Shown: positions 1-7,703, counted from the stretch's first letter. The stretch: DNA of 20,999 nucleotides from Clostridiales bacterium (GCA_003510345.1 DOMW01000251.1:1-20999), one strand, 5' to 3'. Notes: a model not told the origin generated them from the sequence alone. Made by a program: numbers and translations.

Positions 1-10
1 AGGCATATAA

Positions 11-173
11 TGCGCCGCAGGCCTCTTGAACCGGGGGGAATACCTAAGCCCACAAAGGAGTACCCAAAAGCAAACGCAAGATATTTGCGCAATAAAATAC
101 GGGTTCGCGCTTGGGCGGACATGCCCCGGCGCAAGGAATACGAACTCACCTTAAGCAGTAGTTGCCAAACGCA
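11..173. ncRNA. possible structured RNA (6S-like rod), strand unresolved
   Basis: The sequence downstream of putP folds on paper into one long interrupted hairpin. Pairs, from outside in, are 11-14 with 170-173, 25-28 with 132-135, 31-36 with 124-129 (CCGGGG/CCCCGG), 48-52 with 112-116, 62-65 with 101-104, and 75-79 with 85-89, separated by internal loops. This rod-with-bubbles shape is that of 6S RNA. Read on the minus strand, the segment around 12-34 (GGTTCAAG, then GCCTGCGGCG) resembles the 3' part of E. coli 6S as I remember it. Against a minus-strand gene, I see no good promoter for it. For a plus-strand gene, a TATAAT lies at 6-11, but its -35 would be outside the window. No T-tract terminator is visible on either strand. 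The alternative is an ordinary intergenic hairpin or a terminator region for putP. Identity is inference only. Confidence 0.3.
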
Positions 174-183
174 CAACCCATCC

Positions 184-1749
184 TCATTTACCCGTATAAA
201 CTTTCGCTTCCTCGAAATCTTGCTGCAATTCGGCGGAAGGCGTTTTACCGGCAAGGGAGACAACCACAATCAGCACACAGGACACGACAAACGCGGGCAA
301 TAGCTCGTAGATGCCAAACACCCCGCCGAGCGGCTTGATCGCAAGGTTCCACAGGAATACCATCGCCGCACCGGACACCATGCCCGCGACCGCACCCGCA
401 CGGTTGATACGTTTCCAGAAGAGGGAGAAAATGAGCACCGGGCCGAACGTGGCCCCAAAACCTGCCCATGCGAAAGAAACGATATTGAATATGACGCTGT
501 TTTCATCAAGGGCTATTACCACGCCGATCACAGAGATCACGATCAATGTGATGCGTGACATATTCATGACCTGTTTATCCGTCGCGTTCTTTTTGGCGAT
601 GCCCTGGTAAATGTTTTTAGAGAGCGCCGATGCCGCGATCAGCAGGTACGAATCGGAGGAACTGATGGTAGCGGCCAATATGCCCGCCATCACAACGCCC
701 GCGATGAGCGGCGGCAGCAGGTTTGTGCTGAGTACGATGAAAATATTTTCCGCCGCCCCGGCCGTGAGCAGCGCTGTCGGGTAAAGCGCCCTGCCGATGA
801 TGCCGATCAGCACGGCGGCGGCAAGCGATATCAGAACCCAGACTACAGCGATACGCCGCGATTTTTTCAGTTCTTGCGGCCGCCTGATCGCCATAAAACG
901 CAGCAGCACCTGCGGCATACCGAAGTACCCGAGGCCCCACGCCATGGTGGATATGACCGAAAGCACGCCATATTCGCCCGCCGCACCAAACAGCGGCGCG
1001 CCCGCCGCGCTCACTTGCTGTACGCCATCTACGACCTCCGGCGTCGCGATACCAAAGAATTCCAGAAAACCGGGGATGCTTTGCGCGTTATCAACCACGG
1101 CGTTAAACCCGCCCGCCGCAACCGTGCCGCAGATTACGACTGCGCAAAGCGCGAATATCATGACGATCGCCTGCATGAAATCCGAAGCGCTCTCCGCAAG
1201 AAACCCGCCGAGGAACGTATAAACCAGCACGAACGCCGCGCCTATGATCATCATATAGATATATTCCACGCCGAACAGCGCGGAAAACAGCTTGCCGCAC
1301 GTCACAAAACAACTGGAAGCGTACACCGTGAAAAACACCAGTATAAACAGGGACGAGATCATCATCAATATTTTTTTCTTCTCACGGAAACGGTTGGAAA
1401 AAAAGTCGGGCAGCGTGATGGAATTGTTCGCCACAACAGAATAGCCGCGCAAACGTTTTGCCACGATCAGCCAGTTCAGATAGGTACCCGCCGCCAAACC
1501 GACCGCCGTCCAAAGCGCGTCTGAAAGCCCGCACCAATACGCCACACCGGGCAGGCCCATCAGCAGCCAGCCGCTCATATCCGAAGCCTCGGCGGAAAAC
1601 GCCGCGACCCAGGGACCGAGCGAACGCCCGCCCAAAAAGAATTCTTCGCTGTTTTTATTGGCGCGCTTCATAAAGTAGATGCCAATGCCGATAACCACCA
1701 GCATATAACAAACCATGGAAATCAAAACCTGAATTGTCCCGGAATCCAT
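184..1749 (-). CDS. putP: sodium/proline symporter PutP
   Basis: This 521-residue membrane protein of the sodium:solute symporter (SSS) family imports proline with sodium. The N-terminal helix is followed by LGGRSLGPWVAA (39-50) and SAEASDMSGWLLMGLPG (52-68). That block is nearly identical to E. coli PutP, whose Asp55/Ser57 sodium/proline-site residues correspond to Asp57 and Ser59 here. Further PutP-like blocks are TFLGGFLAESASDFMQA, WGLGYFGMPQVLLRFMA, AATISSSDSYLLIAASAL and SFAWAGFGATFGPV. About 13 hydrophobic segments are expected and the length is normal (about 500). The start ATG follows an AAGGGGGAAG Shine-Dalgarno. The gene lies 76 bp downstream of ispE on the same strand but has a plausible promoter of its own in the gap. 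The family is certain; proline as substrate is inferred from the high PutP similarity. Confidence 0.95.
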   Translation of the reverse strand: MDSGTIQVLISMVCYMLVVIGIGIYFMKRANKNSEEFFLGGRSLGPWVAAFSAEASDMSGWLLMGLPGVAYWCGLSDALWTAVGLAAGTYLNWLIVAKRLRGYSVVANNSITLPDFFSNRFREKKKILMMISSLFILVFFTVYASSCFVTCGKLFSALFGVEYIYMMIIGAAFVLVYTFLGGFLAESASDFMQAIVMIFALCAVVICGTVAAGGFNAVVDNAQSIPGFLEFFGIATPEVVDGVQQVSAAGAPLFGAAGEYGVLSVISTMAWGLGYFGMPQVLLRFMAIRRPQELKKSRRIAVVWVLISLAAAVLIGIIGRALYPTALLTAGAAENIFIVLSTNLLPPLIAGVVMAGILAATISSSDSYLLIAASALSKNIYQGIAKKNATDKQVMNMSRITLIVISVIGVVIALDENSVIFNIVSFAWAGFGATFGPVLIFSLFWKRINRAGAVAGMVSGAAMVFLWNLAIKPLGGVFGIYELLPAFVVSCVLIVVVSLAGKTPSAELQQDFEEAKVYTGK

Positions 1750-1793
1750 ACTTCTTCCCCCTTTGGAATCAATAAGACATAAGAGATGTCATT

Positions 1794-1822
1794 ATCTTAA
1801 CAAATTCCACTATATTGCGCAA
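1794..1822 (-). promoter_or_regulatory. putative promoter of putP
   Basis: On the minus strand TTGCGC (1817-1822) and TAAGAT (1794-1799) are separated by exactly 17 bp, about 45 bp upstream of the putP start. It lies in the short ispE-putP gap, so putP could be transcribed both from ispE readthrough and from this site. A small imperfect dyad (GACAT/ATGTC on the minus strand, within about 1776-1790) lies just downstream of the -10 and could be an operator. No experimental basis. Confidence 0.45.
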
Positions 1823-1825
1823 GAA

Positions 1826-2650
1826 TTATCGGAGATCATGGGCAACCGCCACAAACGGGTATTTTTCGCGCAGCGCCGCCGCGGCGGGTGCAGGGTCGTC
1901 AAAAACCGCAAACACACAGCTTCCGCTGCCCGTCATCATCGCGAACCGCGCGCCCTGTGCGCGGCAGTCGGAAACCGCCCGGCCCACCTCCGGGCAAAGC
2001 GCTCTGCCCGCCGAGAAAAGCGCATTCCCCGCACTGGCGAAATATGCCTGCGCATCCCCCGCAAAAAGTGCGTGCGCAGCGCCCTGCACATCCACAGGTT
2101 CCGTCGGCAGTGTGTGGTATGCGGCATAAGCCGCCGCCGTATCTACCCCGCATTCCGGCTTCACCAGCACATAAGAAAATTTACAGTTGTTTTGGAGCGG
2201 GAATAAGGCTTCGCCGACGCCCTGCGCCCGCGCGCAGCCGCCTACGAGGAAAAAAGGTACGTCCGCGCCCACGCGTACGGCTATTCCGGCAAGTTCTTCA
2301 GCCGAAAGCCCTGCGTGAAACAATTTGTTCAGCATGAGAAGAACCGTTGCGGCGTCGCTGCTGCCACCACCCAGCCCCGCCTGCGGCGGGATATGTTTTT
2401 CGATCTGAATGGATACGCCGGGGGGAATGCCTGTCCGCTCAAAAAAAAGACGCGCCGCCCTGTATGCCGTGTTTTGCCGCATATCGCACACATCGCCGCA
2501 GAAAACGTGTAACCCCTCCGCTCGCTCCATCTCCACCACGTCGTGCAGGTCGATCTGCTGCATGATCATATCGAGCGTATGATACCCGTCGCTGCGCCTG
2601 CCCGTTATGGCAAGCGCCAGGTTTAGTTTTGCGTAAGCGTTTTGCTTCAT
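1826..2650 (-). CDS. ispE: 4-diphosphocytidyl-2-C-methyl-D-erythritol kinase IspE
   Basis: This GHMP-superfamily kinase phosphorylates the 2-hydroxyl of CDP-methylerythritol with ATP in the non-mevalonate (MEP) isoprenoid pathway, in the cytosol. All three family motifs are visible: AYAKLNLAL at 5-13 with the catalytic-site Lys8; the glycine-rich ATP loop PPQAGLGGGSSDAA at 88-101; and GADVPFFL at 128-135 with the catalytic Asp130, plus the C-terminal MTGSGSCVFAVF at 239-250. The length of 274 fits the family (270-300). The start gives the canonical MKxNAYAKLNLAL N-terminus. It is preceded by an unusual run of eight G residues rather than AGGAGG. A TATACT box (2679-2684) about 30 bp upstream could be its -10, without a convincing -35. 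The gap 2651-2790 to the next gene holds nothing else I recognise. Confidence 0.95.
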   Translation of the reverse strand: MKQNAYAKLNLALAITGRRSDGYHTLDMIMQQIDLHDVVEMERAEGLHVFCGDVCDMRQNTAYRAARLFFERTGIPPGVSIQIEKHIPPQAGLGGGSSDAATVLLMLNKLFHAGLSAEELAGIAVRVGADVPFFLVGGCARAQGVGEALFPLQNNCKFSYVLVKPECGVDTAAAYAAYHTLPTEPVDVQGAAHALFAGDAQAYFASAGNALFSAGRALCPEVGRAVSDCRAQGARFAMMTGSGSCVFAVFDDPAPAAAALREKYPFVAVAHDLR

Positions 2651-2790
2651 GCGCTGCTGCCCCCCCCAATTCTATTCAGTATAGCATAAACATGGTAAAT
2701 ATGATATGCTGTATGAAACAGCACGGCGTAAGGCTGCGCGCGTCGGCAAAACAACTTTGATTGATCGGCGTTTAGAGGTTTATACGGCGT

Positions 2791-3699
2791 TTAAGTAACG
2801 GCTTCCCGTCTGGCCCGGAACTCTATGGCTTGCAGCCACGCGACGTAAAACAGGCCCGCGATGATGAGCGCCGCCCCCAGAACACCGGCGGGGGGAAGCG
2901 TCTCGCCCAATAGAAGCTAGGCCGCGGCGGCTGTGAAAATGGGTTCGCTGCAAAACGCGAACGAAACGGTGATGGCGGAAACATGGCGGAGCGCGGTGTT
3001 TTGCAGAAGGTATGCGACGACGGTGCAGCCGATGGAGAGGTAGAGTATCACGCCCCAACCTGTCGGCGATACCCCGGATATGGCGCGGTAATCTTCAAAC
3101 AACAACGTAAGAACGGCGGACATGACGGCGGCGACAGCCGTCAGCACGGTGGAAAGCGCGGCGGGGCTGATGTCTTGGATATATTTGGAGCTTAACGTAA
3201 GGGCGAGGGCGAGCGCCGCCGAGCTTAACACGGCGAACAACTCCCCTAGGCCAAAAACAAAACTGCCGCCGCTGCCGCACAAAAAATACATACCCGCCGC
3301 CACGATGAGAAGGGCGGGCAAAAGGCGTATGTCTATCTTTTGTTTCAACAGCAAGAGCGAGAAGACGGGCGTAACCAGCACGGAGAGCGAAAGCAAAAAA
3401 CCCGCGATGATGGCGGTGGTATACTGTAGCGCGAGCACGGAAAACAAGAAGGCGGCGCCGGAAAAAACACCGATCAACATGTAATGCGGCAGGTTTTTTG
3501 TGGTGACCCCCAAAAACGCTTTTTTGCGGAATACAAGCAGAAAGATGAGAAATGCCAATGTAAAGCGTATCGTATAGCTTAAAAATGGCGTAAACGAAAC
3601 AAGCCCGACCTTGGTGAGCGGGTTGCCTACGCCCCAGATCAGGCATTCGATCAATATAAGGCTGCTGTAAAACAGTTTTGTATGGGCCGGTTTATCCAA
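2791..3699 (-). pseudogene. EamA/DMT-family transporter interrupted by an in-frame amber codon
   Basis: This is a drug/metabolite-transporter superfamily permease with two EamA repeats and about ten membrane segments (for example LILIECLIWGVGNPLTKVG near the start). The substrate is unknown. The frame stops at TAG (2917-2919) after 'SEPIFTAAAA' and then continues uninterrupted for 41 more codons, LLLGETLPPAGVLGAALIIA..., to TAA at 2791-2793. The family signature EPxFxAxxAxLLLGE spans the stop, and Trp is common at that place, so a TGG-to-TAG change is the simplest explanation. Restored, the protein would be 302 residues, a normal EamA length. I place the start at TTG 3697-3699: AAAAGGAG (3708-3715) stands 8 nt upstream and gives a typical short N-terminus. 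A GTG at 3742-3744 would add 15 unlikely residues. It could be a recent pseudogene, a truncated but partly folded protein, or a sequencing error. Confidence 0.85.
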
Positions 3700-3890
3700 A
3701 ACTGCCGCTCCTTTTCCTGGGGTAGCACGCCTGTTGCGCCACACAGGGCGGGCGCAAGCCTATGTAGCACGGGTTGCCACAGGCGTTGTATCTATAATAA
3801 TAGCCTGAAAAGGGCAGGCGAAACATAAAATCCAATTTGTGGCCGGAATGGGTTTTAGCGGTTTGGAACTGTTTATTAGGATAATATGGA

Positions 3891-3914
3891 AGCGGCGCAT
3901 TGCCGCTATATAAT
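3891..3914 (+). promoter_or_regulatory. putative -10 box with adjoining dyad, encapsulin operon
   Basis: TATAAT at 3909-3914 lies 31 bp upstream of the cargo start codon. Directly before it is a perfect 6-bp inverted repeat, AGCGGC (3891-3896), a 5-nt spacer, and GCCGCT (3902-3907), occupying the -35/-10 spacer. I see no good -35 at 17 bp. This suggests an activator-dependent or repressed promoter, with the dyad as the candidate operator. The rest of the 3700-3944 gap holds an AT-rich divergent region and a weak GCCTG/CAGGC hairpin (3803-3819), nothing coding. Confidence 0.4.
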
Positions 3915-3944
3915 TATAGAATAGAAAAAAGGAGAGGATAGGTT

Positions 3945-4301
3945 ATGGCTGTTTTAGGAAATCCGTTTGGCGCGCTGGTACCAAGGAAAATAACAAAAGG
4001 TGAATTGTTGCAGGCGATTCGGGAAGATATCGTGGGCGAGCTGGAAGCGATTCATGGCTACGAGGCGCACGCGATGGCGACCGACGATCCACTGGCAAAA
4101 AAAGTGCTGCTTGATATCAGTAATGAGGAAAAAGCGCATGTCGGCGAACTGATGACATTACTTCGCCAGCTAGACCCGGAGGAAGAAGCGCACTTTGCGT
4201 CCGGGCAGGAAGAAGTACGCGAGATGATGCAGGAGCTTAACATGCACCCGGCGGCAAAGCCCGCGCAGGATGCTTGTACCGTGGGCAGCCTGCTGGAATA
4301 G
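3945..4301 (+). CDS. encapsulated ferritin-like cargo protein (EncFtn type)
   Basis: This small (118 residues), mostly helical ferritin-like protein is predicted to oxidise and help mineralise iron inside an encapsulin shell. It lines up without gaps with the metal-site region of Rhodospirillum rubrum EncFtn as I recall it: GELEA at 31-35 and EEKAH at 61-65, so Glu32, Glu62 and His65 match that protein's ferroxidase ligands by number, with Glu34 and Tyr39 also kept. Such half-ferritins must dimerise to build the iron site. After a poor-complexity linker (102-110) the C-terminus ends in CTVGSLLE, matching the (L)TVGSL(R) encapsulin cargo-loading tail. The basic residues usual after GSL are replaced by LE. 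The Shine-Dalgarno GGAGAGG precedes the ATG. The shell gene begins 10 bp downstream. Assignment as cargo is strong from tail plus neighbour; enzymatic activity is inferred. Confidence 0.9.
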   Translation: MAVLGNPFGALVPRKITKGELLQAIREDIVGELEAIHGYEAHAMATDDPLAKKVLLDISNEEKAHVGELMTLLRQLDPEEEAHFASGQEEVREMMQELNMHPAAKPAQDACTVGSLLE

Positions 4302-4311
4302 GAGGATAGGC

Positions 4312-5124
4312 ATGGATTATTTATCGAGGGAAAGCGCGCCCTATTCCGAAGAACTTTGGAAGGGGATTGACAGCGCGGTCGTAGAGGCCGCCAAAAGCGT
4401 GCTCACGGGCAGGCGGTTTTTGCCGCTGTTTGGCCCGCTGGGGCCGGGTGTGACGCACCTCCCAATAGATGGCGCGGATAAGGAAGAAAAATTTGACGAT
4501 GGCATCGTGCGCACAGTAGGGCGTAGTTATTTTGAAATACCGCAGTTATACGACGATTTTTGGCTGCTTTGGCGCGATATCGAGCACAGCGGCAAGGCAG
4601 GGTATCCGCAGGATCTTTCCGCCGCAAGGGCCAGTGCGGATAAAGTGGCGCGGTTGGAAGACAGGCTTGTTTTCTTTGGCGATAAAGGCATTGGCATATC
4701 CGGCCTTACGAACGCGCCGGGCGTAAACAAGGTGAAGCGTGGCGACTGGGGCGCGGGCGAAACCGCTTACCAGGACATCGCAAAGGGACTTACCCTGCTG
4801 AACGACAAAGGGTATTACGGGCGTTACGCCCTCGTCATGAGCCCGGATATCTATCTATCGCTGCAACGCATACAACCGGGTACGGGCGTAATGGAGATAG
4901 ACCGCGTGGAAAAGATGCTCGGGGGCCGCGTGCTGCGCGCAACGGCGCTTGGCTCGAAAAAGGCGGTGCTTGTGTGCTGTGAACCGCAAAATGTAGATAT
5001 TGCCGTAGGGCAGGATTTTTCGGTGGCGTATCTGGAACTTGCGGACCTGAACCATCACCTGCGCGTGATGGAAACGGCACTGCCGCGTATCAAGCGCCCG
5101 GAAGCGATCGTAGCGTTCGAGTGA
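4312..5124 (+). CDS. enc: family 1 encapsulin shell protein
   Basis: This HK97-fold protein self-assembles into a protein nanocompartment around the ferritin-like cargo encoded just upstream. The 270-residue length is typical (about 265-270). The N-terminus MDYLSRESAPYSEELWKGID matches the family start that forms the N-terminal helix and cargo-tail groove. FxxLxGPLGPG (37-46) and the E-loop region IVRTVGRSYFEIPQLYDDFW (65-84) follow. The C-terminal part carries GQDFSVAYLE (233-242), METALPRIKRPEAIVAF (253-269) and the usual final hydrophobic strand. A Trp at 87 aligns with the flavin-binding Trp87 of the Thermotoga maritima shell, but the nearby Arg79 is Leu here, so flavin binding is uncertain. 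I chose the ATG at 4312 because AGGAGGA directly precedes it; an earlier in-frame ATG at 4270 lies inside the cargo gene and lacks support. Confidence 0.95.
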   Translation: MDYLSRESAPYSEELWKGIDSAVVEAAKSVLTGRRFLPLFGPLGPGVTHLPIDGADKEEKFDDGIVRTVGRSYFEIPQLYDDFWLLWRDIEHSGKAGYPQDLSAARASADKVARLEDRLVFFGDKGIGISGLTNAPGVNKVKRGDWGAGETAYQDIAKGLTLLNDKGYYGRYALVMSPDIYLSLQRIQPGTGVMEIDRVEKMLGGRVLRATALGSKKAVLVCCEPQNVDIAVGQDFSVAYLELADLNHHLRVMETALPRIKRPEAIVAFE

Positions 5125-5152
5125 CGGTGCGGCGGTAATAGGATGATTTTTT

Positions 5153-5180
5153 AGGCTGCCGCTTCTGTGGCAGCCTTTTT
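5153..5180 (+). terminator. intrinsic terminator of the encapsulin operon
   Basis: A perfect 8-bp stem AGGCTGCC (5153-5160) / GGCAGCCT (5169-5176) with an 8-nt loop is followed by a TTTTT run (5176-5180), 28 bp after the encapsulin stop codon. It is oriented for the plus strand. The upstream side reads as A on the minus strand, so it should not terminate the converging histidine-kinase transcript efficiently. Confidence 0.9.
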
Positions 5181-5224
5181 CACAGTCGCGATAACACAAT
5201 GGAATATGCGCAGAATGCTCTACG

Positions 5225-6490
5225 CTACAGCTTTACTACCGCATAAGCGGTAAAGGTATCTTCGTTCCAATTTGCCGTGGCGTCCCCGCCGTACTTTGCG
5301 GCGACCGCCTGCACGCTGATAAGGCCCAGGCCGCCGTCTTCTTTTGTGCTGGCGGGCAGCCCTTCGGCCGGGGGAAGCCCGCTGCCGCAGCTATTGCGCG
5401 CCCGGATAACAAGTTGTTCCCCGACGGGCTTTAAAAGCAGCTCTATCCATTTCGCGCCGTTGGTTTTTTGGCAAGCCTCCACCGCGTTTTCGAGGAGGTT
5501 GCCCAGCACGATGCACAACTCGTAATTGGGGATGGGCAACGTTTTGGGCAGCAGGATATCCGTGTCGAATTTGATATCAAGCCGCTCGCAGCGTTCGGCG
5601 TAGCTCGCCAGCAGCGCGTTCACCACATGGTTGGCGCAGTACCGCTGGATATCTTGCTCGGAAAGTGTTTTTTCCACGTCGGCCAGGTACGCGCCGATCT
5701 CTTCCGCATTGCCCGACGCCAGCAACTCGCGCAGCACGGCAAGGTGATATTTCATATCGTGGCGCATGATTCTAAGCCGCGCATCAAGATCCTCCATCTT
5801 TTGGTAATGGCCGCGCCCGGTAGAAATGACGCGCGCCGCGTAATCGGCTTTCAATTTTTCTTTTGTCTTTTCATGGGCGTTGATGATGGCATAACAAAAC
5901 ACGGCGAAGCTCCATATTACAAAGAGTATAACCATAATATATTGCAGCGTACTGCCCGGGTAATCATACGATACCGTAAGGAGCACAAACGAAAATACCG
6001 CGCCGGCGGCGTAGACCGCCCATTCCCGCGTCCGCCCGTAGGCGAGCAGCCTTTGCACAAAGCCCCGCCCGCGCCTCACCATGACGGTGATGTACCCTGT
6101 ATATAATACAAGTACGATTAGGAAGATCGTAAGTTGCGAAGCACTGCCGCCGGGTTCCAGAAAAAGGCCGACGACCGCCTCAACGAGATAAAATTGCGCG
6201 ATCAACAGAATGTATTGCAAAAAATAGATAAATATTTTTTGGAAGGCCGACCCCTTCAGCATCCAGATATATATGACCAGAAAGAAAAACATCGGTATGG
6301 CGTGCCATTCGAAGGGCGTTCCGTTTACGGCGTGCCGCCACACATAGGTCAGCGCCATAAGAGCGGCTATACCGAGGATCACGGCGCCCAATTTGTATTT
6401 GCGCGGAAACAGTATGATCATGGATACATTGGATAACACGAGGACGATTATCCCCAGCGCCGCGTTGTTCCAGGTCGTAAGAATAGGCAT
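5225..6490 (-). CDS. GHKL-type sensor histidine kinase (AgrC-like architecture)
   Basis: This 421-residue membrane sensor kinase is the likely partner of the response regulator encoded immediately upstream. Residues 1-205 hold six or seven hydrophobic helices with short loops and no large extracellular domain, as in peptide-sensing AgrC/ComD-like kinases. The cytoplasmic part has the phospho-acceptor box RIMRHDMKYHL (240-250, His244), the ATP-binding N-box NLLENAVEA (331-339), and the G-box GGLGLISVQ (386-394), followed by a GHKL-type C-terminal end. The start ATG has GGAAGGAAC upstream. It lies 36 bp after the regulator, so the two form one operon. No agrB/agrD-like peptide gene is seen next to it, so its ligand is unknown. 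No terminator of its own is evident before the converging encapsulin operon. Confidence 0.92.
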   Translation of the reverse strand: MPILTTWNNAALGIIVLVLSNVSMIILFPRKYKLGAVILGIAALMALTYVWRHAVNGTPFEWHAIPMFFFLVIYIWMLKGSAFQKIFIYFLQYILLIAQFYLVEAVVGLFLEPGGSASQLTIFLIVLVLYTGYITVMVRRGRGFVQRLLAYGRTREWAVYAAGAVFSFVLLTVSYDYPGSTLQYIMVILFVIWSFAVFCYAIINAHEKTKEKLKADYAARVISTGRGHYQKMEDLDARLRIMRHDMKYHLAVLRELLASGNAEEIGAYLADVEKTLSEQDIQRYCANHVVNALLASYAERCERLDIKFDTDILLPKTLPIPNYELCIVLGNLLENAVEACQKTNGAKWIELLLKPVGEQLVIRARNSCGSGLPPAEGLPASTKEDGGLGLISVQAVAAKYGGDATANWNEDTFTAYAVVKL

Positions 6491-6526
6491 AACTATGTTC
6501 CTTCCGTTTCTTCCGCGTGCCAGCGG

Positions 6527-7222
6527 CTACCGCATAAGCGCGCGGTCGAAATACCGCTGTTTCACTTTGGCGCAGGCTCTTGAAATGGGGATTAACCGCC
6601 CCGTGCGCATCATGATGTCACTGCCCGTGATAGCCGCGATCTCATCCATATTGACAATAAACGAACGATGGCAGCGGGCAAACCGGCTGTCGCGCAGGAG
6701 TTTTTCCGCCGCGCCAGAAAAAGTACCGTATTCCGCAAACTCACCGCCGCCGGTAAGGTGGTAGACGACGTTGTGCTGCACAGCCTCCACATGGGAAATA
6801 TCGCGAAAAAGCACCGACCGCATAGTTCCGCCCGTTTTGAGCAGTACGCTTTTTGTGTCCGCGTTTTTTACAGTTTGTTCGAGCTTTTTAAGCATAGCCT
6901 GAACCGCTTCCCGCGATACCGGTTTGAGCAGATAGTCAAAAGCCCCCACCTGGTAAGACTCCGGGCCGTATTCTTTTGAGGAGGAGAGGAACACGATGTG
7001 GCCGGAAAAGCCCAATTGCCGAAGCTTTTCACCCAGTTCCACACCGGACAGTCCCGGCATAACGATATCCAGTATACATACATCGATGGGCACACCGGTT
7101 TTTATGCAGCTTATCACATCTGCGCCGCTGTGAAACACGGTGGGCGCAAAGCCCTCGCCGCAAAGTATCGCGTTTAGCACGGCGGCGTCCGCCGGCCTGT
7201 CGTCACAGATCAATAGGTTCAT
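6527..7222 (-). CDS. LytTR-family response regulator
   Basis: This 231-residue cytosolic transcription factor of the AgrA/LytR class is phosphorylated by the downstream GHKL kinase. The receiver domain (1-118) shows the acidic pair Asp7-Asp8, phospho-acceptor Asp52 in CILDIVMPGLSG, the Ser/Thr position at 80-82, and Lys100 in YLLKP. The LytTR DNA-binding domain (about 125-228) contains ISHVEAVQHNVVYHL and the hallmark RCHRSFIVNMDEIAAI (183-198). I chose the ATG at 7220-7222 because CAGGAGG (7231-7237) lies 8 nt upstream and the protein then begins MNLLICDDRP, typical for receivers. An ATG 21 bp earlier would place the Shine-Dalgarno inside the gene. LytTR proteins bind pairs of 9-bp direct repeats. 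I could not find a convincing pair in this window. Confidence 0.94.
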   Translation of the reverse strand: MNLLICDDRPADAAVLNAILCGEGFAPTVFHSGADVISCIKTGVPIDVCILDIVMPGLSGVELGEKLRQLGFSGHIVFLSSSKEYGPESYQVGAFDYLLKPVSREAVQAMLKKLEQTVKNADTKSVLLKTGGTMRSVLFRDISHVEAVQHNVVYHLTGGGEFAEYGTFSGAAEKLLRDSRFARCHRSFIVNMDEIAAITGSDIMMRTGRLIPISRACAKVKQRYFDRALMR

Positions 7223-7332
7223 GGGTACCCCCTCCTGTTGCATATTTTACCATATAAATGAAAAAATGGGTAGAAGCGTCTTTGGGCGGCAGCAGTTTAA
7301 CAATGGTCGTTTTATGCTCCGGCTAGGAGACA

Positions 7333-7416
7333 AGATTTGAACCTGCCCCTGCGCTTGTTGTTAAAACGGAAACACTTGCCACCGTGAATAGTTATGACGC
7401 TGCCGCTGGGCGTCAA
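7333..7416 (+). repeat. left arm of a long inverted repeat
   Basis: This arm is repeated in reverse orientation at 7763-7848. The inner 29 bp (7388-7416) match 7763-7791 perfectly. The outer 20 bp (7333-7352) match the end of the other arm with one mismatch, and the middle is divergent. The whole element spans about 516 bp and fills most of the gene-free stretch 7223-7959. It has inverted ends and no transposase, as in miniature non-autonomous elements. Flanking target duplications were not evident to me. Confidence 0.85.
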
Positions 7417-7530
7417 AGGTGGATTCAGAATTGCTCGCTTTTATTAATTACATTTTAAAAATACAGCAAGAAGTGCAGGATTGTCGAAATATCCCACGGT
7501 TGTCGTTGGGTATTCCTTTTGGGTCAAGGT

Positions 7531-7597
7531 ATCCCTGCGGGATGATTGTATGCCTCCGGCGGTTCAGAACCTACGGTTCTAAAAACTCCCTTAAGGG
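7531..7597. repeat. cluster of three short perfect palindromes
   Basis: Between the long arms lie ATCCC-3-GGGAT (7531-7543), AGAACC-3-GGTTCT (7566-7580) and CCCTTAAGGG (7588-7597). Each can form a small hairpin, and their spacing is irregular. The sequence has no supported coding potential: a 115-codon open frame across it (7419-7766) is only an accident of the repeats. Confidence 0.6.
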
Positions 7598-7625
7598 CAT
7601 GAATAGTGCTTATACTGTGCGGCCA

Positions 7626-7703
7626 CGTCATTGCGGGCTTGACCCGCAATCCTTGCTTAAATCCAGCCAATTTAAAAGATTGCGGGTCAAGCCCGCAATG
7701 ACG
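7626..7703. repeat. inner 26-bp perfect inverted repeat (REP-like)
   Basis: A perfect 26-bp inverted repeat, 7626-7651 against 7678-7703, encloses a 26-nt loop. In the loop TTAAAT (7657-7662) and ATTTAA (7670-7675) can extend the pairing. Each arm is itself palindromic (TTGCGGG-5-CCCGCAA). The motif beginning GTCATTGCGGGCTTGACC resembles dispersed intergenic palindromes known from many bacterial genomes, such as those of Rickettsiales. It is nested centrally inside the larger inverted repeat. Confidence 0.85.

Noticed and set aside
10..303. A 97-codon plus-strand frame at the left edge
   Set aside because: It overlaps the end of putP, has no Shine-Dalgarno, and its sequence (many Arg, Pro, Lys) looks like translated structured DNA.
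4270..4311. A longer encapsulin N-terminus starting at ATG 4270
   Set aside because: It would overlap the end of the cargo gene, has no Shine-Dalgarno, and adds residues absent from family 1 encapsulins. The ATG at 4312 has AGGAGGA before it.
5468..6106. A 212-codon plus-strand open frame
   Set aside because: It is antisense to the histidine kinase, which has all the expected boxes. It is low-complexity at its end.
7626..7703. Inner inverted repeat considered as a CRISPR repeat or an intrinsic terminator
   Set aside because: There are only two copies in opposite orientation, no regular spacers or cas genes, and no T-run after the stem.
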